The notes under the pieces were generated by a model, which searched no databases, was not told the origin of the DNA, and was given only the letters and a program-made list of their open reading frames with translations. The translations under genes and the position numbers were made by a program. Shown here in pieces: positions 25,435 through 33,851 of a stretch of 46,785 bases of DNA; positions within the stretch are counted from its first letter, which is position 1; each line of letters opens with the position of its first letter. Source of the DNA: Armatimonadota bacterium (lineage in GTDB: Bacteria; Armatimonadota; Fervidibacteria; Fervidibacterales; Thermosaccharophagaceae); contig JANXAS010000024.1 in NCBI GenBank assembly GCA_025062195.1, forward strand, positions 1 through 46,785, given 5' to 3'.

Positions 25435-27636
25435 CTATGTCCCATCCCACAAATACTGCCCTGAGAGGCAATCTATGAGTATTGAACCCCTTGGCATACT
25501 TAGCGATGTTGCGACCACATAGATTGCATGCAGCGTTAAAGGCGGGGTTGCAATTTCAGGTATTGGCACCTCCAATAAACGCCACTCATTTCGCCACGCC
25601 ACTGCGCTTGACAGGGTCATGTAGTGTATCCTTCCCCTCGCATCCCTAACCTGTGCCCTCAACCACACTCTGCTGCCATCCCCGTAAACAGCACAGCGCA
25701 ACTTGAGCGGTGAGCCGATGTGGCGATTGAAGACAACATATGCAGCCCTTGTGGTGTAACCGCTCCCGAACTCAAACGAGAGCTTCAGCGCACTCCCGTT
25801 AGAGAATGCGGGTGTGCTCACAAGCTCACAGTTAGCCTTCACAGTCCCATCAGCCGGAACACACTTTATTGAGATACCCTTTAGCGAATCAAACTCTTCA
25901 ATCGTAACCCAACGCTTTCCGACATGAACATCAACCTGTGTCTGAGCACCACAAAGCGTTAATGTGAGTTTTGTTCGCCCAACATTTTTGCCGGCTGATA
26001 AGGTCATGGTGCTCGCATCAAATTTGATCAACCCGTCGCTGAACTCCGCCCTCACATCACTTGTGTCGTAATAAAGTTCGTAGCCATCCTCTGTCTCGGC
26101 GAGCAACTGCACCTTGATGGTCTCATTTGGCTCAAGGAAAACGCGTCTTGGAATAACTATTAGTCTGCTTGGCGCACGGTGGATGAAAAGAAGCGCTTCA
26201 CCCATTATGCCCCTAACCGGCTCTATCGCTCGCAGGATGAGTTTTATCGGCACATCTTCATTTGGCGAGCCAACAACCTTAAGGGTTAGCCCTTCGCCTT
26301 TTTCAACCTTCACCAGCTGCTCATCAACTTCAAACCTTATAGCGCTGTCAATCTTTGTTCTATTACATGCCTCATCTTCAAGCCAGAGCTTTAACGGCAC
26401 TCGCCCATTTGGAAGGGCATGAATAACGCTCGGTTCAATGGCGACCCGTATCGGTTCTCCCGGTGTGACGGCATTAAACATTACTATGGCATTGGCTATT
26501 GGGCGAGGTGGATTGCCGGATGGCACGATGAGCTCGCCTGAAACATACAAGCTCGCAACGCTACCGCAATCAAGCATCATTGCCTCCTCACATCCGAGCC
26601 GAACCATAAGCTGCGCCAGTTGTTCTACATCAATACCGCTACCTCCATTAACGCCATCCCCTACAACGGTCACGAAGATGATGCTCTCCTCACTCAACCC
26701 AACGGCGCATCGCTGATGCTCCGCAAATATCGCCTCCTGTTTGAAGTTCTCTTCGCGCCATTCAACACTCACCCTGCCGTCCCGCACTAACCTCGGACCG
26801 GCACCGAGTGCCCACTCAATGCCCATTTTCGCCGGGCGAACTTCAGTCCGTATTTGCAACTCATCGCCGACACTTATGCCCTTTAAAGCACGAGTTGCCT
26901 TTCCTCTTGCAACAATGGCTATGCCGTCACTTGGTATTACAACGCTCCCGCTATTGGTGACTGAGGTAACCGTTGCTCTAAGGACGCCATTAGGGCGAAG
27001 GGGCAAGTCATGCGCTTTTGCAACAGCTTGGAGAACGTCGTCTCCGACGGGACAAAATATCGGTTGCCCAAACCGAGCCGTGAACATTACAACGCCATTG
27101 GCTACAATGCCTTGGTTGAGTGCAACAATTGGTATTGAAGAGCCACCGAACAATAACTCAACCCGCCCATCCAAACGCTCAATCTCAATATCGCCATTCT
27201 CCCAGCAGATAAGGGCAGAGCGTGAGTTTGGCGGCGAGACCAGCTCCCCGCGCCAAATGAACGATCCGATTGGCGACATGCGATATGCACCAGTTCCGGA
27301 CATAAAATAACCGCCGTTGATCGCAGCAACTGCCCTCATCCCCGTAAATGCCTGCGCCTTTTGAACTATGAGTTGTATCGGGCTCAAACCGATGCTGCCA
27401 ATGTTGGCAAGCATCGGTTCTATGACAAAACCTTTACTGAAACGCTTTTGACAAACCAAAACATGAACATGCACAGGTCGCGGTCGCTCAAGTCTGAATG
27501 AGACATATTCCATCCCTTGACCGATTCGCTTAACGAGCCATCCTTTCGCTCCCTCAACTTTCGGAATAACTGCAAGCCCGAGTGACATAACTGCAAGCCC
27601 GCTAAACAGCAACGCCATTCTCACAGCGCAGTGCAA
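25435..27636 (-). CDS. Secreted phosphodiester glycosidase (NAGPA) domain protein
   Basis: A signal peptide (ALLFSGLAVMSLGLAVIPKVEG) is followed at about residues 85-385 by a NAGPA/phosphodiester glycosidase domain: AVAAINGGYFMSGTGAYRMSPIGSFIWRGELVS, ALGAGPRLVRDGRV, ALGLSEE-like AVGLSEESIIFVTVVGDG and LGCEEAMMLDCGSVASLYVSGE. The rest (about 390-733) is Ig-like and beta-sandwich modules, including an IRFEVDEQLVKVEKGEGL segment and a C-terminal jelly-roll like sugar-binding folds. It probably cleaves a sugar-phosphodiester in the cell wall or exopolysaccharide. TTG at 27636 follows GAGGTGATAAGG; GTG at 27645 is an alternative without a ribosome site. It is 46 bases after the Ppx/GppA-like gene. 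Confidence 0.87.
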   Translation of the reverse strand: MHCAVRMALLFSGLAVMSLGLAVIPKVEGAKGWLVKRIGQGMEYVSFRLERPRPVHVHVLVCQKRFSKGFVIEPMLANIGSIGLSPIQLIVQKAQAFTGMRAVAAINGGYFMSGTGAYRMSPIGSFIWRGELVSPPNSRSALICWENGDIEIERLDGRVELLFGGSSIPIVALNQGIVANGVVMFTARFGQPIFCPVGDDVLQAVAKAHDLPLRPNGVLRATVTSVTNSGSVVIPSDGIAIVARGKATRALKGISVGDELQIRTEVRPAKMGIEWALGAGPRLVRDGRVSVEWREENFKQEAIFAEHQRCAVGLSEESIIFVTVVGDGVNGGSGIDVEQLAQLMVRLGCEEAMMLDCGSVASLYVSGELIVPSGNPPRPIANAIVMFNAVTPGEPIRVAIEPSVIHALPNGRVPLKLWLEDEACNRTKIDSAIRFEVDEQLVKVEKGEGLTLKVVGSPNEDVPIKLILRAIEPVRGIMGEALLFIHRAPSRLIVIPRRVFLEPNETIKVQLLAETEDGYELYYDTSDVRAEFSDGLIKFDASTMTLSAGKNVGRTKLTLTLCGAQTQVDVHVGKRWVTIEEFDSLKGISIKCVPADGTVKANCELVSTPAFSNGSALKLSFEFGSGYTTRAAYVVFNRHIGSPLKLRCAVYGDGSRVWLRAQVRDARGRIHYMTLSSAVAWRNEWRLLEVPIPEIATPPLTLHAIYVVATSLSMPRGSILIDCLSGQYLWDGT

Positions 27637-27691
27637 CCTTATCACCTCGTATGCAAATCACCGGTTGAGATTGCTGCAATACCCAATTGCT

Positions 27692-28669
27692 CTACACCTC
27701 GTTTAGCGCCTTTGCAATTTCATCCCGTGATGTGAGGTCAACCTGCAACTTCAAAAGTTTTTCCAAAGCGCCGTGCATCAAACACTTTGCGCTGACAAGC
27801 GCCGAATTAAACCCACCAATTCTAACCAATGAATCTATGATTGCCACACCCGCATAGAACACGGGCGCCCTCTTAGGCTCAAAGTTGAGAAGGGCTTCGC
27901 AATCCTTTAGAGACATGGTGCCCAACATCTCAAGAACAGATGTCAAGTATGACCTTCGTAAAGCTGTCCCATGAAGCACATCAGTTGAGAAAGAGACGGT
28001 GTTATTGGCGAGCATTGCAAGCGCAACTGCAGTCCCTCCGGAAACGATCAAGTGCCCTGCAGCGCGCATGATATCCATATACGGTGAAAGCTCCCTTTGG
28101 ATGAATGAATGCAATCTCAAGCGCTCATCGTAAGGTATCGGATATGCTGTGATAAAGTCCCGGGTAAGTTTTCTTGAGCCAATGCTCAGCCCATACACCG
28201 AATGCACATTGCCAAATGCGTCCCCGATGACGAGTTCAGTTGAGCGCCCACCCACATCGGCGAAAGCGATACTATCCATTGAAGTTTCACCAATACCAGT
28301 CATCGCAGAGATAGCGCTGATAAAGCCCAACCGTGCCTCTGCAACTTGTGAGAGACAAATGATAGGCACTCCTATATCGCTTTCCAATTTCTCAATGACG
28401 TAGCTCGCATTCCTGGCTTCACGAAACACTGCCGTTGCAAGCGCGCATATTGGAACAGCTCCGGCTGCCTTCGCCAGGCTGACAAACCTTTTCAACGCCA
28501 TCACAGTCTGGGTTAAACTCCCAACCTCAATCTCTCCCATCTCGTTAATAGCATCTGATGCGGCTGTTATCTCGCCGCCAATGTAACGCTCAACTAATTT
28601 CCCCTCCCTCCATTCGGCTATCAAGTATCTGAGGGCGTTTGAGCCGATATCAAAACACGCTAATAGCAC
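27692..28669 (-). CDS. Ppx/GppA phosphatase family protein
   Basis: The ASKHA-fold N-terminus ACFDIGSNALRYLIAEW, the VFREARNA segment and AEARLGF (Glu111, equivalent to the catalytic Glu) identify an exopolyphosphatase / pppGpp phosphatase family member of 325 residues, the short form lacking a C-terminal HD domain. The phosphate-binding loop, usually DxGGGSTE, reads DVGGRSTEL with Arg142 in place of the third Gly. This may change nucleotide or polyphosphate handling. The later SGGTAVALAML loop is intact. GTG start at 28669 follows GGTGAT. It shares a probable transcript with the NAGPA-domain gene. Confidence 0.88.
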   Translation of the reverse strand: MLLACFDIGSNALRYLIAEWREGKLVERYIGGEITAASDAINEMGEIEVGSLTQTVMALKRFVSLAKAAGAVPICALATAVFREARNASYVIEKLESDIGVPIICLSQVAEARLGFISAISAMTGIGETSMDSIAFADVGGRSTELVIGDAFGNVHSVYGLSIGSRKLTRDFITAYPIPYDERLRLHSFIQRELSPYMDIMRAAGHLIVSGGTAVALAMLANNTVSFSTDVLHGTALRRSYLTSVLEMLGTMSLKDCEALLNFEPKRAPVFYAGVAIIDSLVRIGGFNSALVSAKCLMHGALEKLLKLQVDLTSRDEIAKALNEV

Positions 28670-29035
28670 CCCTAATCACCCCATTAGGAGTTACACAGCC
28701 AGCGTTGTTTTTGTCTGGGCGACGATAGCTCCCCCGAAAAATGATAAAAACGAACGCTGCAAACGGCGCAAATGACGGCGGGCAAAGTGTCTTCAGCCCC
28801 GAACAAAATTTTGGCTTTAAAAATTTCGTGGCTAAAAGCTGCTTCCACCTAAAGCGCCATTTGCCGTGCAAGCGCCGCCCAAAAACGGATGACGAAGGCA
28901 GCTTAACAGCAGCCCCTGAATTTAGCTGCGTAACTCCTCTCCATTAAAATTACAGCCACCGGTCACAGCTTTGTGACCGATGGCTTCCACACGAAGGCGT
29001 CGTTGAGTGAAATCATCCGATGCGATTTGGATAAC
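28670..29035. other. Intergenic region with one strong hairpin
   Basis: No gene is seen in these 366 bases. At 28956-28985 lies a long hairpin: CGGTCACA-GCTT-TGTGACCG (28960-28979), extended by GCCA/TGGC across one mismatch. It stands 50-80 bases past the CBS gene stop and could end that transcript, but no T-run follows directly, so it may instead be a lone repeat element. Confidence 0.6.
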
Positions 29036-29407
29036 TTACAACCCTGCCATTGCCTTCACAACATCGGCTCTGCTAACTATGCCAACAACCTTGCCCTCTG
29101 AAACAACTGGCACTCGCTTTATCTTTCGCTTTGCGAGTATGGAAACTATTTCCTCAAGAGGTGTATCCGGTGAGACAGTCACAACGCGCTTCTTCATTAT
29201 TTCACCCACCGTTTTTACGCCTGCCGGCTTTGCGAGGACATCAGCCTCAGTGACAATCCCAACAAGACGCTTGCTCTTTAAATCTTCAACGACTGGTGCA
29301 CCGCTTATCTTGTGCTTCGCAAGCAATGCTGTAAGTTCGTCGATTGATGTATCAGGGGTGACACACACCACACGCTTCGTCATTATATCACTCGCTACCT
29401 TCGCCAT
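29036..29407 (-). CDS. Tandem CBS-domain protein
   Basis: The 123 residues are two CBS domains and nothing else: MAKVASDIMTKRVVCVTPDTSIDELTALLAKHKISGAPVVE...VGIVTEADVL (about 4-58) and VGEIMKKRVVTVSPDTPLEEIVSILAKRKIKRVPVV...VGIVSRADVVKAM (about 67-121). CBS pairs bind adenine nucleotides and act as energy or ligand sensors for partner proteins. The partner is not evident; a phosphoesterase gene lies 83 bases upstream on the same strand. The start follows GGGAGGTGA. Confidence 0.93.
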   Translation of the reverse strand: MAKVASDIMTKRVVCVTPDTSIDELTALLAKHKISGAPVVEDLKSKRLVGIVTEADVLAKPAGVKTVGEIMKKRVVTVSPDTPLEEIVSILAKRKIKRVPVVSEGKVVGIVSRADVVKAMAGL

Positions 29408-29490
29408 TACAACTCACCTCCCATTTGATATTTCAAAATGCATTTTCACTTATAGCATAGCAAGCAGAGCTATTTCTGTCAAGATGGAAA

Positions 29491-30231
29491 TCACATACCC
29501 AAAAAGAGCCTTTGTGCAAGCGTGTGAGGCAAGCCAGCTTCCTCTATTTTTTGCGCAGCCTTGTTAATGTCGTATTCCAAGCGCCTGACCTTAATCTCCC
29601 TTGCCTCAACATCATAAATTCCAAAACTTGCCCTAAAGTTATAATCCCTCGGTTGACCGACACTGCCGCAGTTGATGATGTAATATGCCTCATCAGATAT
29701 GCGGATTGAACCACCACTTGAGAAGCTTATTCTCTCCATCACTTTCATTCTCGGGAACCACTTGTAAGCCTCCGCAATGTGAGTGTGACCGCAAAATATC
29801 ACACGCACACCCGATGGCATTCGCTTTATGGATGCAAGTGCTATGTCCTCACCCAGGATGTATTCCTCAAGCGGTTCACGGAGCGAGCCATGAACGGCAA
29901 TGAACAAATTGTTAACCCTCGCTACCGAGCCAAGCGATTTCAGGAACTTAACATTCTCGTGGCTCAACTGTTGCATCGTCCATTTTATTGCGTCTCTGGC
30001 GAACGGATTGAACCACCGCAAGTCCATCATCCCAACGGCAGCGGCATCATGATTCCCCATCAGGACAACGCTACACACTTCCCTGATGAGTTCGCAGCAC
30101 TCATTTGGGTTAGCGCCGTAGCCAACGATGTCGCCAAGACATATCACCTCATCAACATCTCTCAATTCCTCAAGCACTCGTTCCAGTGCCTCAAGATTGC
30201 CGTGTATATCCGATATGATGCCGTAGCGCAC
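29491..30231 (-). CDS. Calcineurin-like metallophosphoesterase
   Basis: The complete metal-ligand set of the MPE superfamily is present: DIHGN (Asp8, His10), GDIVGYG (Asp34), GNHD (Asn60, His61), AVHGS (His114) and GHTH (His149, His151). The opening MRYGIISDIHGNLEALERVLEEL and the 246-residue length match the YfcE/MJ0936-like group with broad phosphodiesterase activity. The natural substrate is unknown. GTG start at 30231 with GAGGTGAA. It lies 116 bases downstream of the AAA+ ATPase gene on the same strand. Confidence 0.9.
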   Translation of the reverse strand: MRYGIISDIHGNLEALERVLEELRDVDEVICLGDIVGYGANPNECCELIREVCSVVLMGNHDAAAVGMMDLRWFNPFARDAIKWTMQQLSHENVKFLKSLGSVARVNNLFIAVHGSLREPLEEYILGEDIALASIKRMPSGVRVIFCGHTHIAEAYKWFPRMKVMERISFSSGGSIRISDEAYYIINCGSVGQPRDYNFRASFGIYDVEAREIKVRRLEYDINKAAQKIEEAGLPHTLAQRLFLGM

Positions 30232-30347
30232 ACATATTCACCTCATGGTGATCCTAAAAATGGGGTTGATGTGGTTGCCCGCTGAGAGCATATCATTCGG
30301 ATGAGAGATAAACCGCTTGCTGCTGGACCCGCTCTGAATATGAGCTC

Positions 30348-31694
30348 TCATAGCTCCACAAAGTATGTTTCACACACGATGTCTATAAGCTCCTTTGTTA
30401 GCTTCGGTTGAATGCCCATGTAGTTGCAATAGTCAATGAGCTGCAGCATGAGGTCACGAGGGTGAACGGCACGCAATCCCCTTCCAACTTGCCTGTAATG
30501 CTTCTCAAGCAGGTAATCAACGATCGTCTGATCATATTCAACACCGACAGCAACACACACTCGCTTAAATATCTCAACGAATTCCTCTTGGGTTGGGTCA
30601 CTAACCTCAATCTTATATCGTATTCGCCTCAGGAAGGCTTCCTCAACGAGCTCCTTAGGGTTCAAGTTCGTTGAAAAGATGATGAGCACATAGAATGGGA
30701 CGCAGATTTGCTCTCCAGTTATGAGCGTGTGGAAATCAACCTGCTTTTCAAGTGGAACAATCCACCTGTTGAGCAAGTCCTTCGGTGGGACTTGCTGCCT
30801 TCCAAAGTCGTCAATCATGAAAGCACCTCCATTTGCCTTCATTTGAACCGGGGCAGTGTAGAACTTGAGCGAACGGTCATAATGCAGTTCAAGGTGCTCA
30901 AGCTTTAACTCGCCACCGACGACAATGAACGGTTGCTTGCAAACTACCCAACGCTGGTCAAACTGCTGTTCTCCAACCCTTCTGGCTTTGTCCGTCTCCT
31001 CAAGCTCTACAGGTTCATGATACGCTGGATCAAAATATCGTATCACCTGCCCGTGCACCTCAATAGCATATGGGATGACAATTGTCCCTCCCATCGCCCT
31101 CGCGAGCCTTTCAGCAATGGATGTCTTTCCATTGCCGGGATTGCCATAGAGGAAGAGTGACCTACCCGAATTGAAAGCCGGTCCGAGCTTCCTGAGCAAG
31201 CGTTCATTTATCACAAGGTCGCTCAGCACTTGCCTGAGAAGGCTATCGGTGATACCGGACCATTGAGTCCTGTTGTATTGCATCTGTTGGACATAATGGC
31301 TTAAAGGGACAGGCGCCGGACCAACATAGCCATTGTATTCAAAGATCTCCCGTGCCCTGTGTATCCCTTTTGAAGTAAGTCCAAGCTCCCACTGCGTCTC
31401 AAATCTGCTAATCCCGCGCCTAACTTCAACCAACTCCTCATGTCTTAGCCTGCTCAGGACATTTTGAACAATGTTGAAATATGGAAGCTTGACGACTTCC
31501 GAAAGTTCGCCAGAAAGCATGGTGCCGCGAGTGTATAGTGTCTTGAGAATTAGTTCGGCTATAAAACTTTCCTTAAGACCAGTCTCATCAATGCTTGCCG
31601 GGGCAAGCGGTCTATATGGCGAGGACTGCTCGCGCCTCATCTCTTCGGCTTCCGAAATGAGTAACTCCTTAACGGTGTATTTGGCTTCTGCCAT
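30348..31694 (-). CDS. AAA+ ATPase with N-terminal winged-helix-like domain
   Basis: Residues about 40-120 form a helical, winged-helix-like domain (FIAELILKTLYTRGTMLSGELSEVVKLPYFNIVQNVLSRLRHEELVEVRRG). The AAA+ core has Walker A GNPGNGKT (184-191), Walker B GAFMIDDFG (290-298), sensor 1 FSTN (340-343) and a candidate arginine finger in FLRRIRYK (356-357). The C-terminal lid includes GLRAVHPRDLMLQLIDYC. It resembles predicted ATPases seen in deep-branching bacteria, possibly chaperone or remodelling factors; no function is proven. Start ATG follows GAGGTGAGGG. It lies 32 bases downstream of an HD-GYP-like gene, forming a two-gene unit. Confidence 0.87.
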   Translation of the reverse strand: MAEAKYTVKELLISEAEEMRREQSSPYRPLAPASIDETGLKESFIAELILKTLYTRGTMLSGELSEVVKLPYFNIVQNVLSRLRHEELVEVRRGISRFETQWELGLTSKGIHRAREIFEYNGYVGPAPVPLSHYVQQMQYNRTQWSGITDSLLRQVLSDLVINERLLRKLGPAFNSGRSLFLYGNPGNGKTSIAERLARAMGGTIVIPYAIEVHGQVIRYFDPAYHEPVELEETDKARRVGEQQFDQRWVVCKQPFIVVGGELKLEHLELHYDRSLKFYTAPVQMKANGGAFMIDDFGRQQVPPKDLLNRWIVPLEKQVDFHTLITGEQICVPFYVLIIFSTNLNPKELVEEAFLRRIRYKIEVSDPTQEEFVEIFKRVCVAVGVEYDQTIVDYLLEKHYRQVGRGLRAVHPRDLMLQLIDYCNYMGIQPKLTKELIDIVCETYFVEL

Positions 31695-31726
31695 AAGCCC
31701 TCACCTCACGGCGCTTTTATGTGCTC

Positions 31727-32530
31727 TCACTGCGTTCGGAGCTCCTGAGCTACTGCATGTATTGGCGCTATCAGCTTTGGATCAAACTGCTTCCCAGCAC
31801 CTCTATCAATTTCGTGGAGCGCTTCTTCCAAAGTCATCGCCACCCTGTAAGGGCGCGGAGATATCATTGCATGCAGCGCATCACAGATGTGGATGATACG
31901 AGCTCCAATCGGTATTTGCTCACCCGCAACGCCGCCCGGATAGCCGCTGCCATCATAATGAGTGTGATGATAAAGTATCATTGGGACGATTCGGCTCATA
32001 AATTCAATGGGGCGTATCATCTCCGCACCAACAACACAATGGTTCCTTGCCCGCCTTAACTCCTCTTCCGTTAACCTTCTCGGTTCAAGGTAAAGTCTCT
32101 GAGCATCGTTGATCAAACCTATGTTGTGTATCCCAGCAGCATATTCAATTTCTTCAATCTGCTCATCCGGCAGATTTAGCATAGCTGCCACCTTTCCAGC
32201 CGTTTGGCGAACCCGCTTGCAATGCCCGACCATGTATTCTGTCTGCGCCTCTATGGCTTCCACAATGTATGAGGCAGCCTCGTAAAATACTTGCTTTAAG
32301 TCAACTGACTCACCCATGTGAAGCACAGCAACCCTTTCCGATTCGCCGAGGAATTGAATCACCCGCAACACAAGGGAGTAAAGGATGGGCTTAATCTCCT
32401 CGCCTTGAAGGAATGCCAAATCTGGATTGGATGCACGGACATCCGAGAGCCAACTCTCAAGGAGTTCAAATGATGAGTCCTCAAGGCGTTTTACGAGCCT
32501 TCTAACTGCCTCCATTTGTTCTGTTGACAC
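31727..32530 (-). CDS. HD-GYP-like phosphohydrolase with altered HD motif
   Basis: An N-terminal helical region (about 1-90) of unknown type precedes an HD-GYP domain (about 92-260). DGSGYPGG (193-200), HH (188-189), CDALHAMISPRPYR (Asp217) and GKQFDP are conserved. However, the HD pair reads HN (AAGIHNIGLI, His135-Asn136) instead of HDIGKI, and the following Lys is Leu. Canonical HD-GYP proteins hydrolyse cyclic di-GMP; loss of the metal-binding Asp suggests reduced activity or a sensor role. GTG start at 32530 follows GGGGGTGA. It is transcribed together with the AAA+ ATPase. Confidence 0.87.
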   Translation of the reverse strand: MSTEQMEAVRRLVKRLEDSSFELLESWLSDVRASNPDLAFLQGEEIKPILYSLVLRVIQFLGESERVAVLHMGESVDLKQVFYEAASYIVEAIEAQTEYMVGHCKRVRQTAGKVAAMLNLPDEQIEEIEYAAGIHNIGLINDAQRLYLEPRRLTEEELRRARNHCVVGAEMIRPIEFMSRIVPMILYHHTHYDGSGYPGGVAGEQIPIGARIIHICDALHAMISPRPYRVAMTLEEALHEIDRGAGKQFDPKLIAPIHAVAQELRTQ

Positions 32531-32917
32531 TGCCTTTCACCCCCGACCTGCGAGAGCATTGTAACTGATAGAATAGATATATCCCCAAGCGTCACACAGC
32601 TCACACCAGCTCAATCTAATGCCACCGGCATAAACATTGCAAGCGGTATGTTGGTATAAGGCGGACGAGAACTTGATTGGCTTTGCAATTCATTTCATGC
32701 GCCTCCATCATCACTTACAAATTGCTTGCCTTTGCTAATGTGCCCTGATCGTTCGCGCTTTAAGATGAACCGCACGATGAACCGAGCTTTCCTTCACGAT
32801 GCTCAATTCAATTGTGCTCGCTCAACTCATCAAATTTCTGTGCGCTAAATTTATTGTGAACTTGTCGGAGCAAGAATGCAGACAATCCATCGTAATTGTG
32901 ATGTGAGGTGAAAAATT
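32531..32917. other. Divergent intergenic region, no gene recognised
   Basis: About 390 bases between the divergent HD-GYP-like and TIM-barrel genes. It should hold two promoters; no obvious operator, repeat or RNA was seen. Confidence 0.5.
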
Positions 32918-33667
32918 ATGCCGCAAGTAAAAGTGGGGATACAGCTCATCATCTATGGAGAGAGGGTAAGGAGCGATTTGGCCGGCGTGCTTGGCGAAGT
33001 TAAGTCCGCCGGGTTTGAAGGCATTGAGACTGGCAACCTATTTAACATCTCACCACAAGAAAGAGTGATGGAGCTGCTCAAAGAGCATGATCTCGTCGTT
33101 GCAGGCGTGCATGTTGGCTATAACGATGTTGCTGATGAGGGCAAACTCTCAGAGCACATTGAGTATTTAAAGCGAGTTGGTGGGAAATATCTCATATGCT
33201 CCGGTGTGGCAAAGGCTGAGGGGATAAAGGCATACGAGTTGGCAGCTGACACATTTAACTCCGTCGGGAAGAGATGCGCAGAGGAGGGATTGGTCTTCTG
33301 CTACCACAACCACGCTTGGGAGTTTGAAACATTTGATGGAGTTAAAGGCATACACAGATTGGCTGAGTTGACAGAGCCTGAGTTGGTGCGGCTTTGCGTT
33401 GATGTGTATTGGGTTACAGTCGGGGGCGAAGACCCAGTTGAATTCATTCGCAGATACATCACGCGCTCACCATACTTCCATTTCAAAGATGGAGCCCCAG
33501 GTGAGTTCACAGAGCTTGGGAAAGGCAAAGTCAACCTTCACGGTTCCCTGCAGGCTGCAATGGACGCAAATGCTGAGTGGATAGTCTACGAGCAGGACAG
33601 AACAAGCAAACCGGTGATTGAATCAATACGGGAGAGCAGAGAGCATTTGCGGAAACTCGGCGTGTGA
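32918..33667 (+). CDS. Sugar phosphate isomerase/epimerase (AP endonuclease 2 / TIM-barrel family)
   Basis: A 249-residue TIM barrel with the family pattern: VKSAGFEGIETG, VVAGVHVGYND, FCYHNHAWEFE, LCVDVYWVTVGGEDPVEFI, YFHFKDG and WIVYEQDRTSKP. The acidic and histidine residues at strand ends (Glu, Asp, His, Glu) would bind a divalent metal. Relatives include inosose dehydratase, xylose isomerase-like proteins and sugar epimerases; the substrate here cannot be told. GTGAGGTG lies upstream of the ATG. It is a monocistronic gene on the plus strand within a minus-strand block. Confidence 0.9.
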   Translation: MPQVKVGIQLIIYGERVRSDLAGVLGEVKSAGFEGIETGNLFNISPQERVMELLKEHDLVVAGVHVGYNDVADEGKLSEHIEYLKRVGGKYLICSGVAKAEGIKAYELAADTFNSVGKRCAEEGLVFCYHNHAWEFETFDGVKGIHRLAELTEPELVRLCVDVYWVTVGGEDPVEFIRRYITRSPYFHFKDGAPGEFTELGKGKVNLHGSLQAAMDANAEWIVYEQDRTSKPVIESIRESREHLRKLGV

Positions 33668-33851
33668 ACAAATTCAATTTCGTGTGCAATCAATAAAACT
33701 CAAGGACGCAACTTGGTTGGAAGTAGCGTGGCAGCTGATGATGTGAAATAAGCCTTCCCAAGGTGGGGGGAAATTTGGCTCGGCTGCGAGATGCTTAAAG
33801 GTTACAACCTGTCATTTTGTAGGCGTAGTCCGCCAAAGGAGCGAAAGGGGT

